In this document: in pieces, positions 62,259-64,000 of the stretch
Numbering within the stretch: the first letter of the stretch is position 1
How the letters are laid out: every line of letters begins with the position of its first letter
Assembly (NCBI RefSeq): GCF_022808715.1
Contig: NZ_JAKZKX010000009.1
Location: 62,001-126,000, forward strand
Source: Fundidesulfovibrio agrisoli
GTDB taxonomy: Bacteria; Desulfobacterota; Desulfovibrionia; Desulfovibrionales; Desulfovibrionaceae
Length of the DNA: 64,000 bases
Direction of reading: 5' to 3'
Position numbers and translations under genes: made by a program
Notes under the pieces: generated by a model
Databases searched by the model: none
What the model saw: only the letters and a program-made list of their open reading frames with translations
What the model was told of the DNA's origin: nothing

Positions 62259-64000
62259 CGGCCCCTCCGCCCCACTCCAGGCAGGCCGCCACCACGCGCT
62301 CGGCCTCCACCTGGTGCATGGCCGGGTGGCAGGGCAGGCTCACCACGCTGGCCGCGGCGGCCTCGGCGTTGGGGCAGTCCACGGAGAGGGAGTTGGCCGC
62401 CAGGTAGGCGTGCCTGTTCAGCGCCAGGGGGTAGTGCACGCCCGTGTCGATGCCCTTGGCCTTGAGGTGATCCCGGAAGCCCTGGCGGTCGGCGGGGCGC
62501 ACCACGAAGAGGTGCGCGGCGCGGCCGCGCACCATGGGCACGGGGTTGAGCGGCTCGAGGCGCTCGGCGTAGAACGCGGCGATACGGTTCCTGGCGGCGT
62601 TGTCCTTGTCCAGCACGCGCAGGCGCTCGCAGAGCAGCGCGGCCTGCATCTCGTCCAGGCGGGAGTTGAAGCCGATCATCACGCACTCGCCCGAGGCGTC
62701 CTGCCCGTAGAAGCGCATGCGGCGCAGGCGCTCGGCCATGTCGCCGTCCTCGGTGACCACCGCGCCGCCGTCGCCGTAGCAGCCCAGGTTCTTGGTGGGG
62801 TAGAAGCTGAAGGCGGCGGCCTTGCCGAACAGCCCGCAGGACACCCCGTTGATGACGGAGCCGGTGGACTGGGCGCAGTCCTCCACGATGGTCAGGCCCA
62901 GGTCCGAGGCGGCGCCCAGGATGGGGCCCATGGCGCAGGGCACGCCGTAGAGGTGCACCGGCAGCACGGCCGTGGCCCCTAGGGCCGCGGCGCGGCGCAG
63001 GGAGTCGGGGTCCAGCGTGAGGGTCCGGGGTTCCACGTCGGCGAACACGGGCACGCACCCGGCGCGCAGCACGGCAACGGCGCTGGGCGGGGCCGTGAGC
63101 GCGGGGACCACCACCTTGTCGCCGGGCTTCACCCCGGCGGCCCACAGGGCCAGGGTGATGGCGTCGGTGCCGTTGGCCACGCCCACGCAGTGCCGCGCGC
63201 CCAGCCAGGCCGCGAACTCGCGCTCGAAGCGGGCCACGTTGGGGCCGAGGATTATCTGGGTGCTCGAGAGCACGTCCGTGGCGGCCTTGGCCAGCTGCGG
63301 GGCGATGGGCTCGGACACGGCGGCCATGTCGAAGAAGGCCACCCTGCCCTCGCCCAGCGCGGGGCGGGCCGTGCGGCCCACGGTCTTGTCGATGATGAAC
63401 AGGGGGCGCTTGCGGGTCTGTTCCAGGTTGATCCAGAGGTAGCCGCCGATGGTGGCGAAGCCCACGAATAGCAGCGTGATGACAGCCAGTTGCGAGAGCA
63501 TGATGGAGGGCCAGCCCGGCGTGGTGATGATCCCGGCCATGGAGCCCAGCACGATGTAGACCATGGCCGCCAGGCACAGCCCGGTGAGCCCCAGGCCCAT
63601 GAGCCCGAAGAGCTTGATGGGGAAGCTGGAGAAGGCCACGATGGACTGCAGCGCGTAGGAGATCTTGCGCCCCAGGCTCCACATGCTCCTGCCGTGCTTG
63701 CGCTGCGCCCTGTGGTAGGAGATCACGGCCCGGTCGAAGCCCGCCCAGACGATGAGCCCCACCAGGGAGGTCTTCTTCTCCTCCGATTGCAGCAGCACCT
63801 CCACCACGGCCCGGTCCAGCAGGCAGAAGTCGAAGCCGCCGGGGGGCATGTCCTTGAGGGCGATGCGCCTGAAGAGCCACTGGAAGGTCTGCGCGAACAG
63901 GCGGGAGGCGAACGGGTCGTCGCGCCCGGCCCGGGAGCAGAGCACCACCTTCTTGCCCTCGCGCCAGTGGGCCACCATGTCCTCGATGAGCTCGGGCGGA
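62251..64000 (-). CDS. GT2 glycosyltransferase fused to a DegT/DnrJ/EryC1 aminotransferase, 5' end outside window
   Basis: At least 582 residues; the frame is open to the right edge. The first part (to about residue 210 from the Met at 63978) is the C-terminal half of a GT2 polyprenyl-phosphate-type transferase with two membrane helices. Without a stop it continues into a complete PLP-dependent sugar aminotransferase of the DegT/DnrJ/EryC1 family: D-M-A-A-V, G-V-A-N-G-T-D-A, V-E-D-C-A-Q-S and the PLP-lysine in F-Y-P-T-K-N-L-G. These are normally separate proteins. It is first in the visible operon. Confidence 0.8.
   Translation of the reverse strand, partial: PPELIEDMVAHWREGKKVVLCSRAGRDDPFASRLFAQTFQWLFRRIALKDMPPGGFDFCLLDRAVVEVLLQSEEKKTSLVGLIVWAGFDRAVISYHRAQRKHGRSMWSLGRKISYALQSIVAFSSFPIKLFGLMGLGLTGLCLAAMVYIVLGSMAGIITTPGWPSIMLSQLAVITLLFVGFATIGGYLWINLEQTRKRPLFIIDKTVGRTARPALGEGRVAFFDMAAVSEPIAPQLAKAATDVLSSTQIILGPNVARFEREFAAWLGARHCVGVANGTDAITLALWAAGVKPGDKVVVPALTAPPSAVAVLRAGCVPVFADVEPRTLTLDPDSLRRAAALGATAVLPVHLYGVPCAMGPILGAASDLGLTIVEDCAQSTGSVINGVSCGLFGKAAAFSFYPTKNLGCYGDGGAVVTEDGDMAERLRRMRFYGQDASGECVMIGFNSRLDEMQAALLCERLRVLDKDNAARNRIAAFYAERLEPLNPVPMVRGRAAHLFVVRPADRQGFRDHLKAKGIDTGVHYPLALNRHAYLAANSLSVDCPNAEAAAASVVSLPCHPAMHQVEAERVVAACLEWGGGAGA

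Overview
This is a high-GC chromosomal segment that looks like a Desulfovibrio-type sulfate reducer (Desulfovibrionaceae; a Fundidesulfovibrio-like genome would fit, but the genus is inference). The reasons are a lactate permease behind a sigma-54 promoter, a periplasmic-porin type typical of Desulfovibrio, the futalosine route to menaquinone, several hybrid histidine kinases and two B12-type radical SAM proteins in a glycan locus. No rRNA, CRISPR array or insertion sequence was seen.

Layout. 1-1300: 3' part of a tyrosine recombinase of lower GC than its surroundings, abutting a tRNA-Lys/tRNA-Glu operon, i.e. the probable edge of an integrated element lying to the left. 1369-6488 (minus): a DUF1566 protein, then a tightly overlapped ADP/GDP-heptose-type cluster in which a heptose kinase is fused to the phosphoheptose isomerase and a nucleotidyltransferase is fused to a GNAT domain, preceded by a SPASM radical SAM gene. 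6593-7378 (minus): NYN-domain nuclease.

7450-15905 is the most unusual stretch. A phage adaptor gene (7552) and a terminase-portal-small gene set (12228-15855) sit 4 kb apart, separated by ordinary host genes (a Cache-lactate permease fusion and a secreted Cys-rich protein). Both phage loci carry almost the same ~30-base upstream sequence with a palindrome CCCACAT-N6-ATGTGGG, at the same distance from a possible -10 box, and each ends in a strong hairpin. This is the expected look of a dispersed, co-regulated, domesticated phage packaging/head regulon such as a gene transfer agent.

16087-23288: hybrid histidine kinase, secreted RCC1-repeat protein, GAF-SpoIIE phosphatase, and a modBC molybdate/tungstate ABC operon led by a 51-codon membrane ORF under a consensus sigma-54 promoter, followed by a gene-free zone containing an 88-base near-perfect hairpin. 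23289-31104: bacterioferritin comigratory peroxiredoxin, a bestrophin-like (DUF4239) protein with a repeat-bearing partner, then mqnD divergent from tetR-mqnE-mqnC-mqnA, then a porin. 31190-37095: an HdeA-like periplasmic protein, a poly-C/poly-G tract, a chrB-DUF2148-MFS-MFS operon and an acyltransferase. 37183-41952 (minus): RND efflux operon with a 3'-terminal marR. 42126-51859: glycosyltransferase-like protein, two more histidine kinases, an ABC-F ATPase, a subtilase and a small conserved hypothetical. 51939-64000 (minus): a ten-gene, mostly overlapping glycan-assembly operon (GT2-aminotransferase fusion, hexapeptide acyltransferase, two B12 radical SAM enzymes, asparagine synthase-like amidotransferase, GT2, an unknown likely alpha/alpha protein, a small ORF, a GT39-like membrane transferase and a membrane protein with a pseudopilin-like C-terminus).

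Starts were chosen mainly from ribosome-binding sites and from ATGA/GTGA/TGATG overlaps, which are very common here. All functional statements rest on recognised motifs and family resemblance read by eye; no database search was run.
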